Source: DATAYF01 sp036272735 (GTDB lineage: Bacteria; Chloroflexota; Ktedonobacteria; Ktedonobacterales; Ktedonobacteraceae). Taken from it: DNA of 26,100 nt. The translations under genes were made by a program, and so were the position numbers. Shown one piece after another: positions 15,533 through 23,279 of the stretch. The DNA lies in assembly GCA_036272735.1 (NCBI GenBank), contig DATAYF010000495.1, positions 1-26,100 on the forward strand, in the 5' to 3' direction. How positions within the stretch are numbered: position 1 is the stretch's first letter; each line of letters opens with the position of its first letter. Under the pieces are notes generated by a model. It saw nothing but the letters and a program-made list of their open reading frames with translations. It had not been told where the DNA came from and made no database searches.

Positions 15533-16321
15533 TTACTGCGCAGCGCTAGCCGCCAACTGCCGCTGTTTTACACTCTTGAGCCACAGGTAGAGCGCGCCAG
15601 AGGCGAGCAGGTAGATGACCACCAGCACCGGGATAAAAGCATCCAACAGCGGCCAGTTGTAACCAAAGCCTTCAACTCCCCAGAAGGTACCAAACGAGGT
15701 TAACATCACGCCTACGACAAACTTCAGCGTATTTTCCGGTACCTGCTTGAGTGGTGCACGCACCAGTGCCCCCAATAGAATTACCAGTATGCCCGCGACC
15801 ACCGCGCCAATCGCCGCCGAAGCGATCCCGCCAATCCCACAATTTGTGGTGCAGGTGCTGGCAGCAGTGGCATTGGTACCAAAGGTGATGACAATGAACG
15901 CGACTTCCAGGCCCTCAAGCAGCACCGATTTGAAGGAGAGCGCTACTGCGGTCGGCTGCAAACGTTGAGTTATGCCTGCACCACTCGCTTTGAGTTCGGC
16001 CATTTTTTCCTCAAAGATGGCTTCTTCGTCGTGCCTGGCCTTCAACCCACTATAGCGCAAAATGGCCTTTTTCAGCCATTTCAGGCCAAACAAAATCAGG
16101 ATACTCCCGACAACGAGACGTAGCACATTTAAGGGCACAAACTGCACAATGGCGGTCCCAAAGATAGCCACGATAACTGCTAATGCGACCGCAGCAGCAA
16201 GCGCGCCAACTAGCGCGCTACGCCAGTTGATCGTTACCCCTACTACGAGCACAATCGTAAATGCTTCAACAAATTCGACCGCCGAAGCCAGGAAGGCCGC
16301 CACGACGACTGCCCATTCCAT
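15533..16321 (-). CDS. COG4280-like integral membrane protein, ExxE-repeat transporter candidate
   Basis: From ATG 16321 (GAGGAG site nine bases upstream) the product has 262 residues and about six to seven membrane helices. It consists of two related halves. SAVEFVEAF (14-21) with FVPLNVLRLVVGSILILFGLKW (61-82) is echoed by LLEGLEVAF (134-142) with QVPENTLKFVVGVMLTSFGTFW (193-214). Each half starts with E-x-x-E in its first helix (Glu16/19, Glu136/139), and the second, EGLE, resembles the REGLE motif of FTR1 iron permeases. A cytoplasmic acidic linker, RHDEEAIFEEK, joins the halves. The match to the uncharacterised COG4280 family is from memory. Metal transport is an inference from the motif and from divergence with a ferric-type importer. 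Confidence 0.75.
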   Translation of the reverse strand: MEWAVVVAAFLASAVEFVEAFTIVLVVGVTINWRSALVGALAAAVALAVIVAIFGTAIVQFVPLNVLRLVVGSILILFGLKWLKKAILRYSGLKARHDEEAIFEEKMAELKASGAGITQRLQPTAVALSFKSVLLEGLEVAFIVITFGTNATAASTCTTNCGIGGIASAAIGAVVAGILVILLGALVRAPLKQVPENTLKFVVGVMLTSFGTFWGVEGFGYNWPLLDAFIPVLVVIYLLASGALYLWLKSVKQRQLAASAAQ

Positions 16322-16409
16322 AGATTTAACTCCTCTTTTCGCCTGTCTATCCCAAAGCAGGTGGGATACTGAATAATGACGGTACATAAAATAGCCATTG
16401 CAATACATT

Positions 16410-16478
16410 CACATTGTAACATATTTTTCTTGTAACAACTAGTGATTTGTAACAGATGCACATTGTAACAAGTTTACA
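16410..16478. promoter_or_regulatory. four regularly spaced TTGTAACA repeats (iteron-like operator)
   Basis: TTGTAACA occurs at 16414, 16430, 16447 and 16463, spaced 16, 17 and 16 bases, about 1.5 helical turns. The first and last copies extend to the identical 12-mer CACATTGTAACA. The fourth also forms a dyad TGTAA-N5-TTACA (16464-16478), and a further palindrome AAGTTT-ACAC-AAACTT follows at 16470-16485. The array sits in the 287-base divergent region between the COG4280-like operon and the ferric-type importer. A regulator binding cooperatively to both promoters is the natural reading. Confidence 0.65.
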
Positions 16479-16495
16479 CAAACTTAACGTGAGCA

Positions 16496-16524
16496 TTACG
16501 CGCTCTTAAAAGAGCCGTATTATG
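16496..16524 (+). promoter_or_regulatory. possible promoter of the ferric-type importer operon
   Basis: TTACGC (16496-16501) and TATTAT (16519-16524) are spaced by 17 bases, with a small GCTCTT-AA-AAGAGC hairpin between them. The ribosome site of the next gene lies inside a tight dyad, TCTCCT-A-AGGAGA (16588-16600). The -35 is a weak match. Confidence 0.3.
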
Positions 16525-16608
16525 CTTTGCACAGTTGATAGGTTGATCGGAATTTAAAAAGATCATTTTTTATATTTTGGTTGTCTTTCTCCTAAGGAGA
16601 GAAAATTT

Positions 16609-17700
16609 ATGCGATTGAGCTATTTTTTTGCTCGTGACAATCGGCAGAAAAAAGCAGGTGTCTTTTTTCTACTGGCCTGTTTCCTTTGTGTCCTTTCAGC
16701 CTGTGGTGGAAGTACCACCAACGGTGCTTCCTCAGCGAGTGCGACCTGCAACAAGAGCACAGGCTTAACTTTGTATTCCGCGCAGGGCTATGATTCGGAC
16801 ATGGCAAAAGCTTTCCAGAAGCAGACCGGCATCAAGGTGAAGCTGGTTGATGACAGCACAGGTAATCTTCTGGCAAAAATTACTGCCGAGCGTAACAATC
16901 CACAATGGGATGTGGTGTGGTTCGACGGGAATGTGACCATGCAGACGCTCGATGATCAGGGCTACCTCCTCAAATGGAATTCACCAAGCCTTGCGAACTA
17001 TACCGCGCAAGGCACGCAACTCGTTCCTGGTGATCATGCGTATTATCCTACCGGCGTAACGGCGGCGGGCGCGATTGTCTACAATACCAAGCACATTCCG
17101 GCCGCTGGTCTACCCAAGGACTGGAGTGACCTGACGAAGCCCGTGTACAAAAATATGACAGCTGAAAACGATCCGGCCTTCTCTGGCCCGGCCTACCCCT
17201 TTATTGCTGGTGTGGCCCAGTCTATGGGTGGTGAAAATCAGGCGAAGCAGTTCTTCACGCAATTGAAGAGCAACGGCGATAAAATCTTCCAGACCAATAA
17301 TCCCACGCTCAACAGCGTTGAGACAGGTGCTCGCGAGTTCGCCATTGTGCAGGATTCTATCTACTATTCCGAGAAAAAGGCTGGTCAGCCGCTTGGTATT
17401 ATCTACCCTACTTCTGGTGTCGCGGCTTTGTCTAGCGACATCGCAATTTCGGCCAACAGCTCGCACATGGCTTGCGCAAAGCAGTTCCAGAACTGGGTGC
17501 TTTCTACTGCTGGTCAGGCGGTCACAACGCACCATGATCCTACTGACGGTGATACCTACTTCATTGAACTGATCAAAGGGGTCACGCCTGTGGTCTCGCG
17601 TAAGACGACTGGCATCAATTTTGTAACGCTTGATGTGCCCAAATGGGCGGGAGCTGAGACAGAACTAAAACAATGGTTCCACAACAACATCGTTCAATAA
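16609..17700 (+). CDS. ABC importer substrate-binding lipoprotein, ferric-iron (FbpA/AfuA-like) type
   Basis: This 363-residue protein starts with a basic segment, a hydrophobic helix and the lipobox LSAC (Cys32), then a Ser/Thr-rich linker, so it is anchored outside the membrane. LTLYSAQGYDSDMAKAFQKQTGIKVKLV, NPQWDVVWFDGN and AGAIVYNT follow the class of ferric-binding proteins. Paired tyrosines Tyr252-Tyr253 in DSIYYSEKKAG resemble the iron ligands of FbpA. Iron(III) is the best guess, but the same class includes 2-aminoethylphosphonate and other binders. Good AAGGAGA site. The gene overlaps the permease start by 28 bases, and a hairpin follows its stop, which would favour extra copies of this subunit. 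Confidence 0.88.
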   Translation: MRLSYFFARDNRQKKAGVFFLLACFLCVLSACGGSTTNGASSASATCNKSTGLTLYSAQGYDSDMAKAFQKQTGIKVKLVDDSTGNLLAKITAERNNPQWDVVWFDGNVTMQTLDDQGYLLKWNSPSLANYTAQGTQLVPGDHAYYPTGVTAAGAIVYNTKHIPAAGLPKDWSDLTKPVYKNMTAENDPAFSGPAYPFIAGVAQSMGGENQAKQFFTQLKSNGDKIFQTNNPTLNSVETGAREFAIVQDSIYYSEKKAGQPLGIIYPTSGVAALSSDIAISANSSHMACAKQFQNWVLSTAGQAVTTHHDPTDGDTYFIELIKGVTPVVSRKTTGINFVTLDVPKWAGAETELKQWFHNNIVQ

Positions 17701-19568
17701 ATACAAAGAAACCACAAGAGCCGGGTACAGTCGCAAACGCGACTGTACCCATATCGTTGTTTTCAACGCGCCGATTGTTTCGATACGGTAGTCAGGCTGC
17801 GATCATTCTGATCCCACTGCTCCTTTTGCTGCTTTTCGTGGTGTATCCATTGGCAGCAATCATCCTGCAAAGTATTTTCCCGAACATTTACGCGTTGCAA
17901 CCCAGTCTGGTGCCCAGTCTCGCAACCCTTCAAGGCGTAATCAACAATCCGCAAAATTTTGTGGCCTTTTTTAACTCGCTCTGGCTTGGGCTAGTTACAG
18001 CGGCGCTCGCCTGCGTATTGGGAACTGTACTCGCGCTGCTAGCACGTCGAACGGACCTGCCGCTACGCCGTGCCATGGACACGCTAGTGTGGATCGTATT
18101 TTTTACCCCTTCGTTCCTGGTTGGCGAAGCCTGGTCGCTTTTTCTTGTACGTGGTGGGCTTCTCGACCAGTATGTGCATCTTCCCAACTCGTTTATCGGT
18201 GTATTCTATTCGCCAGTTGGGGTCATCTTTATCCTGAGCCTGAAAACCTTCCCATATGTGTATATTTCGGTGATGGCGGCGTTACACTGGTTGGGGTCCG
18301 AATTTGAGGATGCGGCACGCATTTCAGGTGCAAGGTCATGGCGAGCATGGTTGAGTATTAACGTGCCCTTGCTATTTCCAGCGATTTTAGCGGCCGGGCT
18401 GATTGCTTTTGCTGAGGCCATCTCCGATTTTGGTACGGCTGCCACCATCGCCCAGAATTCCCACGTTGTGCTGGTCACGTACCAGATATATACCTCTATC
18501 AACACGGCGCCAGTAGATTTCGCCTCGGCGGCCGGGCTGTCTCTGCTGCTCTTCCTGGCAATCGCCATTGCTTTACTGGTGCAATCTGCGATGCTACGCA
18601 CGCGCTCATTCCAGGTGATTAGCGGCAAAAATAGGCCAGCCCGACCGTTTTCACTGGGCGCTTGGAAGTGGCCGGTCACTTTCTGTTGTGTGCTGGTCTT
18701 TGTCGCGGCGCTGGTGATTCCGCTTGGCGTGTGTTGCGTGCTCTCGTTCTTACGTGCCAGCGGCCAGGGGCTGACAGCTAGCAACTGGACGTTCAGCAAC
18801 TACACAGCGATTTTCGTGCAGGGATCAGATGATCTCGACGCGCTCTTGCGAACGCTCTGGCTGTCGCTGGCTAACGCGACGATTACCACGCTCATCGGAT
18901 TGCCTATCGCGTTTATCATCAAACGCACCAGGCTCGTTGGTCGGCGTTTCCTGAGCGTGATTACGCTGGTCACCATCGCGGTTCCTGGTCTAATTCTGGC
19001 TTGCGGCTATATCTTCGCCTGGAACGCTCCGTACCTGCAATATATCGGCATCGGTGGACCGGGAGGAATTCAGTTTTACGGCACCGTCTGGATACTGCTG
19101 GCTGCGTATATCGGAGGGAGTCTGCCGTACGCGACCCGCCTGGGCATTGGGGCACTAGAGCAGGTTGGGCAAACGATGCTGGAGACGGGGCGTGTGCAAG
19201 GTGCGAGCATGCTGCAACTGCTTGTACGTATTGTGGGGCCGCTCTTGCGCTCCAACCTGGCCTCTGTCTGGCTGCTTGTCTTTACGGGCACCATGTTTGA
19301 ATTGGCGGCCTCAGAACTGCTCTATCCACCAGGCCAGCCAACGTTGCCAGTACGTATTCTCTCACTTTTCGACGATTTCAGGCTGGGTCCGGGCATGGCA
19401 CTCTCAATGCTCAATATTGGTTTTGTGATCCTGGCCCTGATTATCATACGCGTCATCCCCTGGCTAATTCGCCAGTCTATGCAGCGCACTACACGGAGAA
19501 AATCGGGTTATGTATCTACAGATCAAACAACTGAGCAAGAGTTACGGGTCACGGCGAGTCATTTCTAA
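17673..19568 (+). CDS. fused ABC importer permease, FbpB-like
   Basis: This 631-residue membrane protein contains two copies of the permease domain, about twelve helices in all. Two EAA loops are visible: EDAARISGARSWRAWLSINVPLLFPAI in the first half and LETGRVQGASMLQLLVRIVGPLLRSNL in the second. Fused FbpB-type permeases of iron importers have this form, so one polypeptide replaces a dimer. The N-terminus from ATG 17673 is polar and encodes the stem of a hairpin (17723-17750). No ribosome site precedes it, so initiation is probably coupled to the binding-protein gene. TTG 17757 is an alternative start that would free the hairpin from the coding region. The 3' end overlaps the ATPase gene by 59 bases. 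Confidence 0.9.
   Translation: MVPQQHRSINTKKPQEPGTVANATVPISLFSTRRLFRYGSQAAIILIPLLLLLLFVVYPLAAIILQSIFPNIYALQPSLVPSLATLQGVINNPQNFVAFFNSLWLGLVTAALACVLGTVLALLARRTDLPLRRAMDTLVWIVFFTPSFLVGEAWSLFLVRGGLLDQYVHLPNSFIGVFYSPVGVIFILSLKTFPYVYISVMAALHWLGSEFEDAARISGARSWRAWLSINVPLLFPAILAAGLIAFAEAISDFGTAATIAQNSHVVLVTYQIYTSINTAPVDFASAAGLSLLLFLAIAIALLVQSAMLRTRSFQVISGKNRPARPFSLGAWKWPVTFCCVLVFVAALVIPLGVCCVLSFLRASGQGLTASNWTFSNYTAIFVQGSDDLDALLRTLWLSLANATITTLIGLPIAFIIKRTRLVGRRFLSVITLVTIAVPGLILACGYIFAWNAPYLQYIGIGGPGGIQFYGTVWILLAAYIGGSLPYATRLGIGALEQVGQTMLETGRVQGASMLQLLVRIVGPLLRSNLASVWLLVFTGTMFELAASELLYPPGQPTLPVRILSLFDDFRLGPGMALSMLNIGFVILALIIIRVIPWLIRQSMQRTTRRKSGYVSTDQTTEQELRVTASHF
17723..17750 (+). terminator. attenuator-like hairpin after the binding-protein gene
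   Basis: GGGTACAGTCGC (17723-17734) pairs perfectly with GCGACTGTACCC (17739-17750) over an AAAC loop, followed by a T-rich stretch (ATATCGTTGTTTTC). It begins 22 bases after the lipoprotein stop. Partial termination or mRNA stabilisation here would explain the usual excess of binding protein over permease. Confidence 0.6.
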
Positions 19569-20607
19569 TATCGACCTGGCAATGGAAGAGGGCGAAGTGC
19601 TTTCGCTGCTTGGACCTTCGGGTTGTGGTAAAACCACGATCTTGCGCATGATTGCCGGGCTGATTACGCCGGAGAGCGGTCATATTGCCGTTGGCGAACG
19701 TGTTTTTTACGATGGCAAGCGTGAATTGCCCATCGAAGAACGCGATCTGGGTATGGTCTTTCAAGATTATGCCCTCTGGCCGCATATGACGGTCGCGCGC
19801 AACATTGCCTTTGGTCTGCGCCTGCGCCGGGTAGCCGCCGCAAAAATTGCCCAGCGGGTCGAAGAACTGCTGGAACTGGTAAATTTGCCGGGATTGCGTG
19901 ATCGCTACCCCTACCAATTATCGGGGGGGCAGCAGCAGCGTGTTGCGGTTGCGCGTGCCCTGGTGACAGAGCCGCGTGTTCTGCTGCTTGATGAGCCACT
20001 ATCCAGCCTGGATACGGCGTTGCGTGAAACCATGAGCGCTGAACTGGTCCAACTCTTCAAGCGCCTGAAGATTACCACGATCAACGTCACGCACGATCAG
20101 AATGAGGCGATGACGATGTCTGATCGTATCATGGTGCTATCCAATGGTGAGGTTCAGCAGGTGGGTACGCCGATCGAACTATACTTGCATCCGGCCAATG
20201 CTTTTGTGGCCTCGTTCATGGGTCGGGCCAATATGCTGCCAGGTACGCTTGTCGAAAAAGGGCAAGACCAGAGCAAGCTGCAACTTGAGGCGACAAATTT
20301 TGCGCAGCAGGTGATGGTTGGCATGGTCAGCGAGGAGGCGCGAGCGCATCTCGATGGGCAGGGCCAGATCGTCTGCCGCCCAGACAACACTCGTGTCTAC
20401 ACGGAACTGCCCCAGCAAGAAGAGGGGAATATCTTGAGCGGTACGGTCTCCCATACCTCGTTTGTCGGCGGCAGGTGGCGCACCTTGATTACTATCGGCA
20501 CCGAGCACAACCATACCGTCCTGGCCTTTACACGCTCGCCATTACCAGCACAGGCGCAGGTTTGGATCGAATTTCCGCCCGAACACTGCCTGATTGTGCC
20601 TGTTTAG
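19510..20607 (+). CDS. ABC importer ATPase, FbpC-like
   Basis: This 365-residue ATPase has Walker A GPSGCGKTT (35-43), Q-loop FQDYALWPHMTV, signature LSGGQQQR (137-144), Walker B VLLLDEPLSSLD with Asp161 and Glu162, and the switch His in INVTHDQNEAMTMSDR. After residue 230 comes the TOBE-type regulatory region (HPANAFVASFMGRANMLPGTL...). The order binding protein, fused permease and ATPase and the overlapping starts mark a complete importer. It hydrolyses ATP at the inner face of the membrane. The start at 19510 lies inside the permease gene. Confidence 0.93.
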   Translation: MYLQIKQLSKSYGSRRVISNIDLAMEEGEVLSLLGPSGCGKTTILRMIAGLITPESGHIAVGERVFYDGKRELPIEERDLGMVFQDYALWPHMTVARNIAFGLRLRRVAAAKIAQRVEELLELVNLPGLRDRYPYQLSGGQQQRVAVARALVTEPRVLLLDEPLSSLDTALRETMSAELVQLFKRLKITTINVTHDQNEAMTMSDRIMVLSNGEVQQVGTPIELYLHPANAFVASFMGRANMLPGTLVEKGQDQSKLQLEATNFAQQVMVGMVSEEARAHLDGQGQIVCRPDNTRVYTELPQQEEGNILSGTVSHTSFVGGRWRTLITIGTEHNHTVLAFTRSPLPAQAQVWIEFPPEHCLIVPV

Positions 20608-20644
20608 GTTGAGAAAAGAAGCCCAGGCCCGTCTCGAAATCGGG

Positions 20645-20650
20645 TATAAT
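20645..20650 (+). promoter_or_regulatory. consensus -10 box before the serine hydrolase
   Basis: TATAAT lies 31 bases before the hydrolase start. No clear -35 is found 17 bases upstream, so the promoter may rely on an activator, or this may be chance. It would let the hydrolase be expressed separately from the importer operon 70 bases upstream. Confidence 0.35.
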
Positions 20651-20680
20651 AAAGGAAAAACGAAGCAAAAGGTGCCATTG

Positions 20681-21769
20681 ATGATAGATCCTGCACGCCG
20701 CACGTATTGGCCCACGCAAGATTGGCGCTTAGCCTCACCCCAGGAAAAGGGGTTGCAGCCTGAGCTATTAGCAAAAATGCAGGTGCACATCACTGATGAT
20801 ATTCCTGGCTTGCATGGCTTGCTCATCGTGCGCGATGGCTACCTGGTATTTGAGGAATATTATCAGGGGTTTCATCGGAAAAGTTATAATTCGGTCAGTT
20901 CGGTCACCAAAAGCTATATTTCGGCGCTGGTTGGCATCGCTTTAGCCCAGGGAAAGCTCCAGAGCCTGGACCAGAAGATACTTAATTTCTTCCCAGCATA
21001 CGCCGCGCGGGTCACAGATTCACGTAAGCAAGCCATTACGCTGCGTCACATGCTCAGCTTGCAGACTGGTTTTGCGCACGAGATGCCCGACAAATTTTGG
21101 CTCAATCCTAGCCCTGTTCAGCTTACCCTGGAACGTCCTATGATCGAGCAGCCGGGCGAGGTATTTTATTACGATAGCAATGGCGTCGATATTCTCTCGG
21201 CCATTCTCACACGCGTGACGGGCATGAGCGCTGCTGCTTATGCTGATGCGACGCTTTTCAAAACCATCGGTGTATGGCACGACGGGGCGCCGCGTTTCAC
21301 GTGGCGAAACGATCCACAAGGGGTGCACCTCTGGCATGGCGACGCCTACTGGGATGAAAAGCACGGCTATTTATGGAAGGTCGATCCTGAGGGCAACAGT
21401 GCTGGCGGCTTTGGCGCGCACTTTACCGCGCGCGAGATGGCAAAATTTGGCTACCTCTACCTCAATCGCGGCTTCTGGGATGGTGAGCAGCTTATTCCTG
21501 CCGACTACGTAGCCGAGTCGACGCGCCAGCATAGCAATGGCGGTGCGCCTGTGGGCGACGCCTATGGGTACTTGTGGTGGCTGACACAATATAAAGGCCA
21601 CAACGTCTTTTTTGCGTCGGGCTACGGCGGCAAGACGATTTGTGTGATCCCCAGCCTGGACCTGGTGGTCGTGACTATCTCTTCAACAGACCAGGAGGGT
21701 AAAAATGCCGAGCAATGGCCGCGTATCAAGGCACTGGTGCCAGATTATATTATTCCGGCGCTAGCGTAA
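20681..21769 (+). CDS. serine hydrolase of the beta-lactamase/class C penicillin-binding fold
   Basis: From ATG 20681 (AAAAGG about eight bases upstream) the protein has 362 residues. The catalytic S-x-x-K is SVTK (Ser74, Lys77) in NSVSSVTKSYISALVGIA, and the tyrosine motif is FYYDSNGVDILSAIL. GYGYLWWLTQYKG and FFASGYGGKTICVIPSLDLVVV near the end match the usual C-terminal block. Such enzymes hydrolyse esters, D-amino-acid peptides or beta-lactams. There is no signal peptide, so an intracellular esterase-like role is likelier than antibiotic resistance. An in-frame ATG 87 bases upstream overlaps the ATPase gene and has no homology. A clear terminator follows. Confidence 0.88.
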   Translation: MIDPARRTYWPTQDWRLASPQEKGLQPELLAKMQVHITDDIPGLHGLLIVRDGYLVFEEYYQGFHRKSYNSVSSVTKSYISALVGIALAQGKLQSLDQKILNFFPAYAARVTDSRKQAITLRHMLSLQTGFAHEMPDKFWLNPSPVQLTLERPMIEQPGEVFYYDSNGVDILSAILTRVTGMSAAAYADATLFKTIGVWHDGAPRFTWRNDPQGVHLWHGDAYWDEKHGYLWKVDPEGNSAGGFGAHFTAREMAKFGYLYLNRGFWDGEQLIPADYVAESTRQHSNGGAPVGDAYGYLWWLTQYKGHNVFFASGYGGKTICVIPSLDLVVVTISSTDQEGKNAEQWPRIKALVPDYIIPALA

Positions 21770-21833
21770 TACCTGTGCATGCATTATTTTGATCAGGATA
21801 GAGGTTAGCATCTCCCTACGCGAAACGCCAGGA

Positions 21834-21867
21834 GAGATGGAGCTTGCCTCCATCTCATTTTCTTTTA
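21834..21867 (+). terminator. intrinsic terminator after the serine hydrolase
   Basis: GAGATGGAG (21834-21842) pairs with CTCCATCTC (21848-21856) over a CTTGC loop, followed by ATTTTCTTTTA. This is a standard hairpin with a T tract, placed between convergent genes (the P450 gene ends at 21932). Confidence 0.85.
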
Positions 21868-21931
21868 GTCACTACGTCCCCTCACCATTTGGCGTTGGAA
21901 ATTCTCTTTTCTCACAAATCCTCGTTATTCC

Positions 21932-23134
21932 TTACCTGGCTCCCACCATCTCTTGCTGGTAATCCCAGGTAATCAGGAGCTTCTTGATGGCGAAGACGAT
22001 GCCCGTGTTGGCGACGATGGGCGCGTCGGGCACGCGCTGTAGGCCGGGCAGTTGTTGCAGGATCATGGGGAGCGCGATCTTTGATTCCAGGCGGGCAAGC
22101 GGCGCTCCAATGCAGAAATGGATGCCGTGTCCAAAGGCGACGTGGCGATTAGGGTCGCGCCGGATGTCGAACACGTCGGCATTCGGGAACTGCCGCTCAT
22201 CGCGGTTCGCTGAAACCATCCATGGGATAACGACCTGGTGGGCTGGAACCTTCTGTCCTCGCAGCTCGACTTCGCTGCGCGTCAGGCGGAAGATGTTCCA
22301 GACTGGCGAGAGGTAGCGTAACACCTCCTCGGTTGCCGATGGCGCCAGCCCTGGATCGTTGCGTAGCTGCTCCATAGCGTCAGGATAATTGGTCAGGCAG
22401 AGGATGGTGTTGGCAAGCAGGTTGACGGTGGTTTCGTGTCCGGCAAGCAGCAGGAGCAGACAGAAGCTGAGCAGGTCGTCCTCGTTTAAACGTTCCCCAT
22501 CGATCTCGGCGTTGATCAGGTCAGTGACGATATCCTCTTTAGGCGAGCGGCGATGGTCCGCGACGAGTTGGGCAATGTAGCCCATCATATTTGTTCTATG
22601 ATCCTGCATCTGTACTCTGTTGATCCGCTCTTGCGGATTATCCGAATCGAAAGCGCGGGTCCAGCTTCTAAATACTTCACGATCGGATGCGGGCACGCCG
22701 AGCAGGTCGGCAATCACCGTTGCAGGTAGCAGGAAGGCGATTTCTTTCACGAAGTCAATGGTCTCGTGCGTCCTGGCCTGGTCGAGCAGCTCTTGCGTAA
22801 TCTCTTCAATACGGGGAGCCAGGCGAGCGACCGCTCGTGGCGTAAATGCCTGGGTGACCAGGTTGCGATACTGGCGGTGGCGTGGTGGATCCATCAATAC
22901 TAGCGTTCGGGATAGCGCGCCTTCACCCAAAGGATTGCTGGTCCCTGCTTGCTGCTCGTTAGAGAAATGCGCGTAATCGGTCAAGACTTGTTGCACGTCA
23001 TCGTAGCGAAACACGTGCCACATATGCAATTGCTCATCGTACCAGACCGGATGATTGGCACGCATCTCGGCGAACCAGTCGTAGCGTTCTTGAATCTCAT
23101 CGAGCGATTGTGCGCTAAATTTAAACCCTGCCAT
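21932..23134 (-). CDS. cytochrome P450
   Basis: From ATG 23134 (GGAAAGG ten bases upstream) the protein has 400 residues, the size of soluble bacterial P450s. It shows the oxygen-activating I-helix AGHETT (231-236), the K-helix EVLR (Glu270 and Arg273), the meander region, and the haem loop FGHGIHFCIGAPLARLE with axial Cys341. No membrane anchor is present. It should hydroxylate or otherwise oxidise a hydrophobic small molecule. No ferredoxin, ferredoxin reductase or biosynthetic gene is adjacent, so its partners and substrate must be elsewhere. The upstream neighbour is the NiCoT gene on the same strand, 145 bases away, with no terminator recognised between. Confidence 0.95.
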   Translation of the reverse strand: MAGFKFSAQSLDEIQERYDWFAEMRANHPVWYDEQLHMWHVFRYDDVQQVLTDYAHFSNEQQAGTSNPLGEGALSRTLVLMDPPRHRQYRNLVTQAFTPRAVARLAPRIEEITQELLDQARTHETIDFVKEIAFLLPATVIADLLGVPASDREVFRSWTRAFDSDNPQERINRVQMQDHRTNMMGYIAQLVADHRRSPKEDIVTDLINAEIDGERLNEDDLLSFCLLLLLAGHETTVNLLANTILCLTNYPDAMEQLRNDPGLAPSATEEVLRYLSPVWNIFRLTRSEVELRGQKVPAHQVVIPWMVSANRDERQFPNADVFDIRRDPNRHVAFGHGIHFCIGAPLARLESKIALPMILQQLPGLQRVPDAPIVANTGIVFAIKKLLITWDYQQEMVGAR

Positions 23135-23279
23135 AAAGAAAAAACCTTTCCATTGCACGGTGTCGAAGCTGAACTATCGGTAATTGTGGTGTGGGACATT
23201 CGATTTAAAATGCCTCTACAACTCTATATACGCAAGCCTGTGCAATTGGTTTTAACCTCTATAGCGCACCACCGGCAAA

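Noticed and set aside
16410..16470. CRISPR array
   Set aside because: The repeats are only 8 bases with 8-9-base gaps, far too short for CRISPR.
18206..18799. 197-codon minus-strand frame within the permease gene
   Set aside because: Antisense to well-defined membrane helices.
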